Shown: positions 30,654 through 40,393 of the stretch, one piece after another | Layout of the letters: every line of letters starts with the position of its first letter | Numbering within the stretch: the first letter of the stretch is position 1 | Origin: Antedon mediterranea | Lineage: Eukaryota > Echinodermata > Crinoidea > Comatulida > Antedonidae | Direction of reading: 5' to 3' | DNA length: 64,000 nt | Assembly: GCF_964355755.1 (NCBI RefSeq) | Contig: NC_092670.1 | Location: 2,753,001-2,817,000 of the forward strand | The notes under the pieces: model-generated | Database searches by the model: none | Seen by the model: only the letters and a program-made list of their open reading frames with translations | Told to the model about the DNA's origin: nothing | Position numbers and translations under genes: made by a program

Positions 30654-32663
30654 TCATAATAGGTTACGCTCAGGTTTACAATATTCCGTTAAGCGTAGAT
30701 CATCAAAATATTTGCATTTGAACATAAAATGTATAATGTCTTCTTTATCATTTTTACATATAGGACATGTACCATCATTATCTTCTTCCCATATAGATTT
30801 CTTAAGGTTAAGTGCAAGTGTTTTTGATCTTGCCTTAAATTTAAGACTTGCCCCTAAGAAATCTAATTTATCTAAAAGATACGGCTCTATATATGGTGTG
30901 GATTTAAGTGTGACATAATTCATCAATGAAGTTTTCTTTCTGGCTTGATCAAAAATTTGGATACCATCAATACTTTTAATTATATTTTTTGAAATGTTTA
31001 CCCATTGATTGTTAGTATCTGTCGTTAATTTAAACCTGTGGCTCATTCCACACAAGTCTAGAGTATTTTGCATATGGTTGTACCATTTCCATTTAAATGT
31101 AGACGTATGACCAATGAATAGCATAGCACTAAAAGCCAATTTGGGCCAACGACTCATATCCATCTTTACTAAACGATTTAAGAAATCGATTCGTTTCATG
31201 TCTTGAATAGTTGAAATAGACTTCCAACCTAGATCACCGTACAAAGCTTCCTTACAAGTTGTACGTGGTGCTTTGAGTATCGCCTTTGCCATTTGGGTTT
31301 GTAATTTTTCCAGATTTTTAATATCACTTATACCACCACAGACATTTGTAGAGCACGCATAGTTAATTGAAGGAAGACCTAGAGTCTTCCACAACAAATC
31401 TCCATAAAACACTCTGTTATAATCATCTTGATCATTAATAATTGACTTTATATACGCTATAATTCTATATCCCTTCTTAATAACCTCTTCAATATGACAG
31501 TGATCGGAAAGAGATCTTGTAATATAGGATCCTAAATATTTGTAACTATTAACTTCTGAAATATAATCATCACTTAATGGCCATAATCTCTGTTTGTCTG
31601 TTCTTTTTCCAGTAATTAAAACATTGGATTTCTCATAGTTGAATTCTAATTTGTAGTCATTACTAAATTTTGTAGCTAGATCAAGCATTTCTTGTAACTC
31701 CCTTTCGTTGTTAGCTAGCAGAACAACATCATCTGCCCAGAATAGACCACTTAATTGAACATTACATATTTCTATGCCCATTTTATTTTCCCTTAGAAGT
31801 TTGGCAAATTCATTTATGTATATACAAAATAAAATAGGTGATAATGCACAACCTTGTTTAACACCTTCTTCAATTTCGAAATATTCTGTTTCGATTTCTC
31901 CAAATTTTACTTTACAGTGAACATTATTATATATATTAAATAACATTTTCCATACATTTCCTTTAATACCAATATCCCATGCTGTGGTTAACAATTTGTC
32001 TCTCCATACAGTATCGAAGGCCTTTCGAAAATCAAGAAAAGCCATATATGTATTTTTACCCTCTGCCTGTCTGGTTGAGGCTATACATTTAAGTGTGAAA
32101 ATATGATCATCACAGCGATGGTCTTTTCTGAATCCACCTTGGATTTCAGACAATATGTTGTTGCTTTCAAGAAACTTTGAGATATTATTAGATATAATAC
32201 GCGTGAATACCTTGGACACACATGAGTTGAGAGTTATACCTCTATAATTGTTTAAGTCATTTTTTGGACCTTTCTTGTGAACCGGGATTATTATACCTTT
32301 GTTCTATTCATCAGGGATAGTTTGAAGTTCTAACAGGCGATTAAATAGTTGAGAGAGAGATTGGATTAGTTTATCTCTTCCAAATTTGAGAAGTTCATTA
32401 GGAATGGTATCGGTGCCAGGTGCTTTGTGATTTTTACATTGGCCTAACGCCCATTTAATATCTAACATAGAGATATATATATTGCAAAGCTGAGGGGAAT
32501 TTTCATCACTTTTATTTCTTAGATTGTTTATTTCTTCTTTTGTTTGTTTAATTGAATAATCGTGAGTACCTAAGTTACTTTGTCCTAATGTCTTCCAATA
32601 TTGAAATATTGTCTCTTTTATTTTACATTTATCTGTTGTTGTCTGTACAAATAACGTAGTCAA
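30654..32663 (-). pseudogene. LINE reverse transcriptase ORF with one nonsense codon
   Basis: The N-terminal part (32,663-32,304) ends NHKAPGTDTIPNELLKF ... TIPDE. A TAG at about 32,303 interrupts, and the same frame continues through PVHKKGPKNDLNNYRG to the stop at 30,654. RT motifs in order: SEIQGGFRKDHRCDDH, FLDFRKAFDTVW, GVKQGCALSPILFCIYINEF, and the catalytic FWADDVVLLA. The C-terminus has a CPICKNDKEDIIHFMFKC zinc-knuckle-like motif (CX2C...HX4C). Apart from the single stop the roughly 670-residue frame is open, so the copy is young. The clade (CR1/Jockey group) is not resolved. Confidence 0.88.
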
Positions 32664-32672
32664 TGGTTACAA

Positions 32673-33120
32673 GCATTTGATATTGTATTGTTAATAATAA
32701 TAGAAACATCCAAGCAATATCATGGACCTGGTTATATGAACAAATAACAAGTATGAAACGCCAAAGAATTAAAAAGAATTGATTACAAGAAGCACACTGT
32801 TAAACCATGGATCTATACACATTGGTCCATGGTTTAACTGTGTACTAAAAATCTAAAAAGTGTATGTTTTTTATGAGGAGTAAAAGTAATGTTCCCCAAA
32901 AGTTTGCTATCAGTATGTTTTATGCTATCATTCTAAATTAAGAGTTACAGTATGGTATCAAGGTACTACCAATGCTTATATGAATGATGCGTTCTATCTA
33001 TTGATATTAATTGTATTGTTAATAATAGAACGATTTTAGCAATGTTATATGAACAAATAACAAGTATGAAACGTCAACAAATTAAAAAGAATTTATTTAA
33101 CTTTGTACTAAAAATCAAGC
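32673..33120. repeat. short dispersed repeats and a CCATGG hairpin
   Basis: TATGAAACGCCAAAGAATTA at about 32,753 recurs with changes at 29,514, 33,066, 33,862 and 62,751. TTAAACCATGGA (about 32,800) pairs with TCCATGGTTTAA (about 32,826). No gene is seen. Confidence 0.5.
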
Positions 33121-34070
33121 ATGTTTTTTATGAGGAGTAAAAATAAAATGTTCCCCAAAGCTTGCTCATTTGTTCATTTATTGTTAGTTCTTGATAAACC
33201 TTGGTATGATAAGTATGCTTTATTAATCAGGCTGCTCTCGTTTAACAAAGTTAAATCAATTTTTCTACCAATCCATATAATACAAAATTTTCCCAAACTA
33301 GCTGAATTGTTAAAAGCTGAATGATAATTTTAATTATAGGCTATTTATAGGCTATACAGTTTGAAATCCAACCCAGAATTGTTGTTTTGAAAATAGCACT
33401 AATTGTTTTTTTTATTTATTCTTCCTCACATCTCAAATCAATGTGCAATAAAAATGTACTGATTTTGTTAAGTGATACTTTATTAGGTTTGACTAATCAA
33501 TCAGAGATTTTTTTTAAAACAATGGCCATTTTTTCAATTTGTGCATTTTTTGGTATTGAGGTGTTTTTTTTACAAATTTTCTTCCGTTTTTTAAAACTCC
33601 ATACGGCTTATTTGTGTAAAATGTAAAACAGGTGCCTTTGTTTGTATGTACGTCAATGACTAGTTTTCCTAATTATTTCCTTTTGTTGTACCATTTGTGT
33701 AATACTGTTTAGAATTGGGATTGTGGTACAGGAGACATGCATAGTTGGTGATATTGTGTTCTTTCAACCAGTTAACAAAAGTGTGTAAAATCGTACCATG
33801 CTTACAATCCATTATGGTTCTTTCTTCCTTTCAACTCAACTATGAAAACAAATAAATTGTATGAAACGCCACAGAAGTGTATTGTAGAACTATCCTAAAA
33901 ATATTGTTTTTGTGTGGAATCAAAACTCAGTTTTATATCAATCAGAGAGATCTGTTTTAATAAAGTTAAATTTGTATAATTATTTTGAATAGAAACCTTT
34001 TTATTTTCAGTAATTTTATTCTCTATTTTTATCATTGATAAAAAAAAAACAATTGAGTTTTGGTGCTGTA
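33121..34070. other. non-coding, nothing recognised
   Basis: Open frames at 33,121-33,324 and 33,387-33,626 have no recognisable domain and lack neighbours with matching exons. I see no gene. Confidence 0.4.
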
Positions 34071-34079
34071 GAATTGAAA

Positions 34080-34185
34080 GTAGAATATCCCATTTGTATG
34101 TGAGATGCAATAGTGACATTATAGATTGACATGATATCCCATTTGTATGTGAGATGCAATAGTGACATTAGAGATTGATATGGTA
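34080..34185 (+). repeat. 49-bp direct duplication
   Basis: ATCCCATTTGTATGTGAGAT followed by GCAATAGTGACATTA occurs twice, starting at about 34,086 and 34,135. The second copy differs by only a couple of bases. Confidence 0.8.
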
Positions 34186-34275
34186 TCCTACAATTCAAGG
34201 AGTTTAATATATAAAATAGGCCTAATTTAATTTCTTAATTTAATCACTTAATTATTAACTATTTTTAATGATATA

Positions 34276-34356
34276 ATGTTTATTGTTCAAATAATTGTTC
34301 AAATCATTGTTCAAATCATTGTTCAAATCATTATTCAAATCATTGTTTAAATCAAT
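34276..34356 (+). repeat. 12-bp minisatellite (ATTGTTCAAATC), six copies
   Basis: Imperfect tandem units of ATTGTTCAAATC. Because 12 is divisible by three, an NNDL-repeat open frame arises on the minus strand; it is not a gene. Confidence 0.85.
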
Positions 34357-34359
34357 TTT

Positions 34360-35015
34360 GTAGGTTTTTATGTTTACTTTATGGTTTGTAATATTATGTT
34401 TCTTTATAAGAGATGTATGCAACGTTATTCCACATAGAGGAAATAAAGGAAGGAAATAATTGAGCATAATAAATCATACCTAGCTGATTAAGGAAATACC
34501 CAGCTTCCTCTACCTATTTTTTTTAAGATTAAAAAAAGAAAAGAATAAAAAAGAAAGATTTTGGGGGTGGGGTTTGATAGAGGGCGAGGCGGGGTTCTCG
34601 AGCCCACTAATAGTCACAAAAAAAACTTCAGTAATTATACACAGGGTATAGTGGGAGGAATTGAGGTCAGCCTTACAAAATTATAAATGATTATTGTAAT
34701 GAAAATTCTTTTCGGCATATCAATCTGTGTTCATTCAGCCGGGTCCAACCGTGATTGAGGTGGATGGAGATGTAGGTGTTAAAAAAACATTGTACACAAA
34801 ACGTTCTGTCAGAGTGCCATAATTCAGGGCATGTAGATGTCAAATTACACACTTTTTAGCACTGGTAGACCAGGGTGTGATTCTGCCTATTTTTTGGATG
34901 TTAATTCGGCCAATGTCTCGATGTCTAACATCAAAATTGTCTGTATGCATACTGCACTTCTGTGTGCACAATTTTCATAGTATTTGCAATGGTTTAAGAG
35001 TGTACATGTAACAGT
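34360..35015. other. non-coding, nothing recognised
   Basis: No exon or element end recognised; AT-rich with a short G-rich stretch at 34,560-34,600. Confidence 0.4.
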
Positions 35016-35019
35016 CTAC

Positions 35020-35235
35020 CAGGAGATAAATGTATCAATGATAAATTCAAATATTTACAACAAATGCTATTTATACACCTTCTATCAAGTATTTACATAA
35101 AGTTATTTTCAACAGCGCCACCAATGATTTGTAAGATATAGTAAGTTTGTGTTGTATCTTCTAGTTGTGTTCCCTTTCAATGTTTGTTTATTTGTATTTT
35201 ACATCCTTCTATTCATTGATAAATAAATGTCATAA
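35020..35235 (+). repeat. local duplication B, copy 2
   Basis: Direct copy of 26,945-27,170, with small indels near CACCTTCTATCAAGTATTT. Confidence 0.8.
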
Positions 35236-36420
35236 ATCGCATAAATAGACATAAAACTTAATGAGCAAACCAAGAATTTAATCATATCTGTTTAATTATG
35301 AAATATATTGAGGTAAAGATAAGTAAAAAAGAAGTGTGTGAATACACATTATTTCAACTAATCATAGTCAATATTGTCAAAGTTATCAGATGTGATTATT
35401 TGTGAGTTTTCATAATGATAACAGGCCTCAATTTTTGCATAATATATCTTGTAAATGGTGGATACCTATAACATTTACAAATTGCAAATTAATTTATATT
35501 TCAACTTTTTTACAATTTTTTTTACACATTGTTTTATAACTATAAAACTATCAATTAATTTCTTGGTTTCTATTGCTTCTTACAATTGATTGTATTTTTG
35601 TTATATAATTATATGTCATACAAAACCGTGATAAAACATAAACAAAATCTATTCACAATATATAATTTGTTTCACTTTTATTTACAAAAATATAAGTATT
35701 TTATCCTTATTTATTTATAGCAATCAAATTTACAAATATACAAAAAAAAACATGAAATAAACAAAAAGTAAATAGAAAAATAATACTTCATCAGATAATA
35801 GGAGGAAAGTAACCTGGGTTACATAATAATCAAATCAAATATGTAAAATACAAATATATATATTGTAACATGCAGTTGAGTGTACTTTGGTTCCATAAAC
35901 TATATGACCCAATCATGTGACCCAAGACAAATATATACGGACAAGATGGGAAATTCTAAAATCTTGATGCATAAATATACAATATAAATGTGCATGCCCT
36001 ACAAAACTGTAGATACAAAAAAAATCTGCAGGAAAAAAAATATATGAGTGAAGGATATAGTAAACAAATAAATTATACTTTGCCTTCTGGTTTAAACTAT
36101 TGGCAGACTTGCCTCCAAAGAGATACTACACTAGTTACTAATACTATAACTATTTGGAAGCACCGATCAACCCATAGTTTTAAATAGAAACTTAAGTAGG
36201 CAACCAAAGTGTATTTGTTTTTATATTATGAATCAAACATTTTATTTAAATGTTTAAAACCAAAGGTATTTTATCTGTCACTTCCACCTTGAATCAAATG
36301 CAAAAGGCTCTAGGCTACTTGGATTTTGGCAGCTGAGTAAAACAGATGGCGCACTCTACAGGTTGGTTCAACTACAAGAAAAGCTGGATGTGCAGTAGTA
36401 GTCATGTGAGGTCATATATT
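35236..36420. other. non-coding, nothing recognised
   Basis: AT-rich; the 65-codon frame at 35,990-36,187 lacks recognisable content. Confidence 0.4.
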
Positions 36421-36421
36421 A

Positions 36422-36479
36422 TTTGTTAAACAATAATCTAAAATATATTTAATTATATTTTAGATTATTGTTTAACAAA
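36422..36479. repeat. perfect 26-bp-arm hairpin
   Basis: 36,422-36,447 (TTTGTTAAACAATAATCTAA...) pairs perfectly with 36,454-36,479 around a 6-base loop. A third partial copy of the arm (GTTGTTTAACAATC) follows. It is AT-rich and probably an element remnant. Confidence 0.85.
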
Positions 36480-36553
36480 CAGTTGTTTAACAATCAATAG
36501 TAAATGGTTCAGCGTTGTTTTCTCACAAAATACTCCCATACCAATGGTTATTA

Positions 36554-37118
36554 CCTCCGCCAAGGAGGTTATATTTTCACCCCTGTATGTTTGTGTGTGT
36601 GTGTGTGTGTGTCTGTGAACAGCCTGGAGGCCACAGTTTTTATCCGATTCTCACCAAATTTGGCAACAATGATCTATGCCCCAAAAGCTCGGACGAGTTC
36701 GAATTTGAGGGGAAAAGGTCACAACTAACAAAAAATATTTTACTGCCTAGAGACCACAGTTTTTATCCGATTCTCACCAAACTTAGCCACAATGATCAAT
36801 GACACATCATATAATTGTGGTTAAATTTTGAAGGGTCAGGGTCAAAGATCAAGGTCCACAAAAAACTTTTAAAAAAGAAATAAAAAATAATAATAAAAAA
36901 AAAAACCTCAGTGGGACTTGAACCAGCGATCTCAACTGTGAGAGGCTGGATACATAACCATTACACCACACTGTCACCCACAACTTTGTAGTGTGCAGTT
37001 AACATATTTACACTTAGAACTAATACAAAAAATGTTTAAAAAATATTCAGGGGGAATTTTATGTAGGGGAATTTTACAGTAGGCGGAGGTTTGTACTCTC
37101 GGAGTACCCTCTAGTTAT
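36554..37118 (+). mobile_element. ACCTCCGCC-type dispersed element
   Basis: Starts TTACCTCCGCCAAGGAGGTT and ends GGCGGAGGTTTGTACTCTCG then CCCTCTAGTT; the ACCTCCGCC/GGCGGAGGT pair forms short terminal inverted repeats. TTTTCACCCCTGT, a (TG)n run, and two copies of CACAGTTTTTATCCGATTCT follow the start. A tRNA-like segment lies inverted at 36,905-36,976. A degraded relative lies in a gene 2 intron (50,158-50,432). Confidence 0.65.
36905..36976 (-). repeat. tRNA-like segment within the ACCTCCGCC element
   Basis: On the minus strand GTGTGGTGTAATGGTTATGT (box A-like) and TGGTTCAAGTCCCACTG (box B-like) are correctly ordered. Arm pairing is incomplete, so it is tRNA-derived rather than a gene. Confidence 0.5.
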
Positions 37119-37560
37119 TATTATTATTATTTATTCTTTCTTTATTCTGCAGGCACTTTCAGTGCACTGATTTCCAAAGTGGTACAGTAATTGAAAATAT
37201 AACAAACATAATAAAATAAAGACAAAGAGTAATTGAAATATACATAAAAATAGCAATCAATTTTAGAAAACAAAAAAATCTGTTAAAAATGTTGAGTACT
37301 AATTGTATTTTGGAATGAAGTTATTGAAAAATCTTTAAAGTTAATTTTTAATTCATTGGGAAGTTCATTCCAGCTTTTAGATGAACCAATTCTCCAAAAT
37401 AATACCCTCCTCCCCTATGGTGGGGCATTACATTTCAACTGGCTGTCTTTATAAACAAAACCCAAGTTAACTTCCCTTGCAAATAACTTTATACAAATAA
37501 GATAATTCAATACTGAAAGTTGATCCAGCATATTCACAAAACCACCAAAATTATCCTATT
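37118..37560 (-). mobile_element. LINE C-terminal fragment with (AAT)n tail
   Basis: Minus-strand translation shows REVNLGFVYKDSQL, a stop, then FWRIGSSKSWNELPNELK. This is the SWN-LP phrase found at the C-terminal end of many LINE ORF2 proteins. It ends with TTCTTTCTTTATTCTGCAGG reversed and (AAT)n at 37,118-37,135. Only the last part of the ORF is present. Confidence 0.6.
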
Positions 37561-37649
37561 CCAATGGTTGAGCAGATTTAGCTCCTATTTATGTAACACT
37601 AGGATAACGTATCTCAACGTATCAATTTCTATTCTAGTCTTCTTGTAGC

Positions 37650-38100
37650 CTAGAATAACGGCTTGAAACGTATCTCTTATTTTCTATTTTAGGGAACACC
37701 CTAAAATAACGGCTTGAAACGTATCTCTTATTTTCTATTTTAGGGAACACCCTAGAATAACGGCTTGAAACGTATCTCTTATTTTCTATTTTAGGGAACA
37801 CCCTAGAATAACGGCTTGAAACGTATCTCTTATTTTCTATTTTAGGGAACACCCTAAAATAACGGCTTGAAACGTATCTCTTATTTTCTATTTTAGGGAA
37901 CACCCTAGAATAACGGCTTGAAACGTATCTCTTATTTTCTATTTTAGGGAACAACCTAGAATAATGGCTTGAAACGTATCTCTTATTTTCTATTTCAAGG
38001 AACACCCTAAATAACGGCTTGAAACGTATCTCTTATTTTCTAATTTAGGGAACACCCTAAAATAACGGCTTGAAACGTATCTCTTATTTTCTATTTTAAA
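37650..38100 (+). repeat. 51-bp minisatellite, about 9 copies
   Basis: The unit GGGAACACCCTAGAATAACG then GCTTGAAACGTATCTCTTAT and TTTCTATTTTA repeats about nine times with few differences. Its length (17 codons) leaves a minus-strand frame open for 123 codons (repeated KIENKRYVSSRYSRVFP), which I consider non-coding. One further unit lies at 38,275-38,330. Confidence 0.9.
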
Positions 38101-38450
38101 GATCCCTCAAAAATATCTATTTTCAACGAATCATTGATAGCAAAGCCTGTACTAATTCACGTATTTCCCTTCTGGCGTGATGACAGAGTACAACACTTAG
38201 CTTTATTATCTTTGTTTTCTTAGTAGTTCAACTGAGGAATTCCAGGAACATCGGTTTCTATTCTAGTCTTTTCCTATCCTAGAATAACGGCTTGAAACGT
38301 ATCTCTTAATTTCTATTATAGGGAACACCCTAATATCGATTTTCAACGAATCACTGATAGCAAAGCCTGTACTAACTCACATATTTTACTAGCGTATAAC
38401 AGAGTACGACACTTCGCTTCATTATCTTATTTTTTTCCACTCAGGAATTC
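38100..38450 (+). repeat. larger duplicated unit downstream of the minisatellite
   Basis: TTTTCAACGAATCATTGATAGCAAAGCCTGTACTAA-type sequence occurs at about 38,123 and again at about 38,340. Each is followed by an ACAGAGTAC-ACACTT...CTTTATTATCTT block, so a minisatellite unit plus flank was duplicated as a roughly 220-bp unit. Confidence 0.7.
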
Positions 38451-38638
38451 TTCAGTTCGTTTCTTGTTGACGTACACACAACAGTGTTAAAAGAAATTAT
38501 GACAATCTGAGGTAGGTGTGTCTCATTAGAGTGCAATGTTGAATGAACTATACCCTAACAGGGGTTGCTATGGTTATTTATGGTAAAATTTTTGTAATAT
38601 TTTCCACTCTTCGGGGAGAGAGGGGCTATCCAGGTAAG

Positions 38639-38825
38639 CAGTGGCATAATGCAGAGGCCCCTGGTTTAGGAAACCTAAGTGGTCCTCGGCCAAGTTCCAA
38701 TGCTGGAAGCCTTGAACGTTTTAAGCCTTTTTGGCATATTTTAATGCCCATTTTTCCTCTGGGCCCCCATAAGCTCCAGGGACCCTGGGTTTAGCCAGTG
38801 AGCGCTCATAGCCATTACGCCACTG
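38639..38825. mobile_element. 187-bp hAT-like MITE with 8-bp target duplication
   Basis: Terminal inverted repeats CAGTGGCATAATG and CATTACGCCACTG bound the element. CAGGTAAG is present directly before (38,631-38,638) and after (38,826-38,833). CAG-starting ends and an 8-bp duplication are hallmarks of hAT DNA transposons. There is no coding capacity. Confidence 0.85.
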
Positions 38826-38985
38826 CAGGTAAGTTGCACTCATAGACTACCAACACCACAGTTGGTTTGTGTAGTCTAACATGGGTCATTGATGGAATGG
38901 AAATAAATTATATAAACTCGTCAATGCATTAACTTCATTAATCATTTTCTTTTCATCAAGTTTCTTAAATTCTGAATTCTTGAAT

Positions 38986-39102
38986 TCAGTCATCTTGTCT
39001 CCTACTCTTGAACTTGAGCTCGCTGATTGCCATTTTGTTTAGATTTCCTTGGGCATGTTCGTTACACCATTCAGACACTGTTAACAATCCGTGTTGATAA
39101 TT
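38986..39102 (-). CDS. possible terminal exon or fragment, death-fold related
   Basis: After an acceptor-like TTTCTTGTAG the phase-0 frame reads YQHGLLTVSEWCNEHAQGNL, then a basic stretch, and stops at TGA (38,988-38,986). LLTVSEW..E...GN resembles the start of the death-fold exon at 41,118 (LLVEVSDWWKENGN). The incoming phase (0) does not match the phase-1 exon at 40,349, so it may be a fragment of a third copy rather than the real 3' end of gene 2. Confidence 0.4.
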   Translation of the reverse strand, partial: NYQHGLLTVSEWCNEHAQGNLNKMAISELKFKSRRQDD

Positions 39103-39324
39103 CTACAAGAAAGTAAATACAAATTGCTATGTTTTTGGTTTTATATATATAAAGTTATATAAATTTGAAAAATATAAGAAATAAAAAAAAGTTTTTATCA
39201 AAATACCATAACAATTTTTTAATTCAATAATTTAATTTCGCCATGATATTCATTGCTGGCCTAGGTACTTTCACTTGTGCGCTCGCATCGTGCGGTTTAT
39301 AGCGTAAGCCTTCCTGGAGGAGGC

Positions 39325-39830
39325 GTAGAATGTAAGACCACAGCGTTGATAGTCTTAGGCTTAGAATTAAACGCAACTGATTCGCAACAAGTTTATTGTT
39401 AAATTTTTACTCATGTTTTATGGCGTTCTCTTTCTGTTTTATAATTTGTTACCTTTTGTATTGTTACATATTTTTATATATCTGTAAAACGAGCAATGAA
39501 TTTCGGAAAGGATTAGTAAAAGATTTGAATTTTTATTAAGCCAGTGGTTTCATCTTGGGCTTAAGTCTAGGCTTACGACCTTTATTACAATCTGCCTCTC
39601 ATATTTTCACCCATGAGTTAGATGTATATATACCATACTGTAAATAGAAAATGCCTCAATACAATCGAATAACTGTAACTCACAATTAATAAATATTAAT
39701 GTGAACTAGGAATTACAATTCTGCAATAAAAGTCTAAATAAGTAGAATATTATGACCCCCAACTCTATTGAAATAAAACATACTTTCTGCATTGCTTTAT
39801 GGTCCAGCTTCACTTCTTGATCATTTACCT
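39325..39830 (-). pseudogene. decayed mini-exon copy (39,784-39,828) and flank
   Basis: 39,784-39,828 is 45 bases with acceptor TTTATAG and donor GTATG, homologous to the linker exon at 40,349-40,393. Read in the incoming phase 1 it gives S-K-stop. It could thus be a decayed duplicate, or the natural stop-bearing exon of gene 2. 39,330-39,350 (AAGACCACAGCGTTGATAGT) recurs at 61,388. Confidence 0.5.
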
Positions 39831-40084
39831 ATAAAAAAAAAGGATTTTATATATATCCATGTTGATGAATGCTATTACTATATAACATTGTGTGTTAATA
39901 AATATGTTGAAATATTAACCCGAGTCTTGATTTTTCATCAACATTATTTAAACGTCTAAGAGACATTTTAAATATAAACATAAAATATTAAGTACCACAT
40001 CAGAACATAAATCTTAACTGCACCTTATTAAACTTTATTTATATAGCAGTTTAATAAGTTATAAACATATTTGACTACTATACA

Positions 40085-40275
40085 GTAAATGCTATAAAAG
40101 TATAGATTAGGTTAAAAAATATCAAAATCAATCAATCAATATTTATACCGTTTAAAGACGAAAACATTATAGGCCAATATAGTATTTATTTTTACATTAC
40201 ATTCAGTTTGTGACCTTATTAGATCGAAAAAACGTATACAAATGCTATTAAATAAGTACAATACTCAAAGTGAAT
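40085..40275 (+). repeat. direct duplication shared with 61,495-61,703
   Basis: TATAGATTAGGTTAAAAAAT, AAAGACGAAAACATTATAGG and TGCTATTAAATAAGTACAAT are shared in order. The 61.5 kb copy ends exactly where the PIF/Harbinger-like fragment begins. Confidence 0.8.
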
Positions 40276-40348
40276 TTGTAACACAATGTTGACTTACAGA
40301 TTGCAATAACAGAAAAATCACTTTTTGAAAAAAAATGTAAAAACATAC

Positions 40349-40393
40349 TTTCTGTATTGCTTGATGGTCCAGCTTCACTTCTTGATTGTTCAA
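40349..40393 (-). CDS. gene 2 linker mini-exon (VEQSRSEAGPSSNTE)
   Basis: 45 bases, phase 1-1, acceptor TTTATAG, donor GTATGT. It encodes VEQSRSEAGPSSNTE. It is the same length and has the same donor as the exon at 46,349-46,393, and related (decayed) copies lie at 39,784-39,828 and 26,738-26,775 (opposite strand). Confidence 0.65.

Larger units (their letters stand above)
29713..32672 (-). mobile_element. 5'-truncated non-LTR retrotransposon (LINE)
   Basis: Minus-strand element whose ORF occupies 32,663-30,654. Its apparent 3' end is a CAATTTCCAAATAAATTG sequence with (ATTG)n tail at 29,713-29,745. The 3' untranslated part contains a poly-T-spaced tandem repeat (30,130-30,342). The endonuclease and N-terminal ORF are missing, the usual 5' truncation. 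Confidence 0.75.

Noticed and set aside
34255-34467. NNDL-repeat ORF
   Set aside because: Product of the 12-bp ATTGTTCAAATC minisatellite.
36905-36976. Functional tRNA gene
   Set aside because: Imperfect arms and embedded within a repeat element with another copy elsewhere.
37634-38005. 123-codon minus-strand ORF with repeated KIENKRYVSSRYS
   Set aside because: It is the translation of a 51-bp minisatellite whose length is divisible by three. The repetition is explained by the DNA array, not selection.
34276-38100. CRISPR-like array
   Set aside because: The repeats are contiguous minisatellites without unique spacers, and the genome is eukaryotic.
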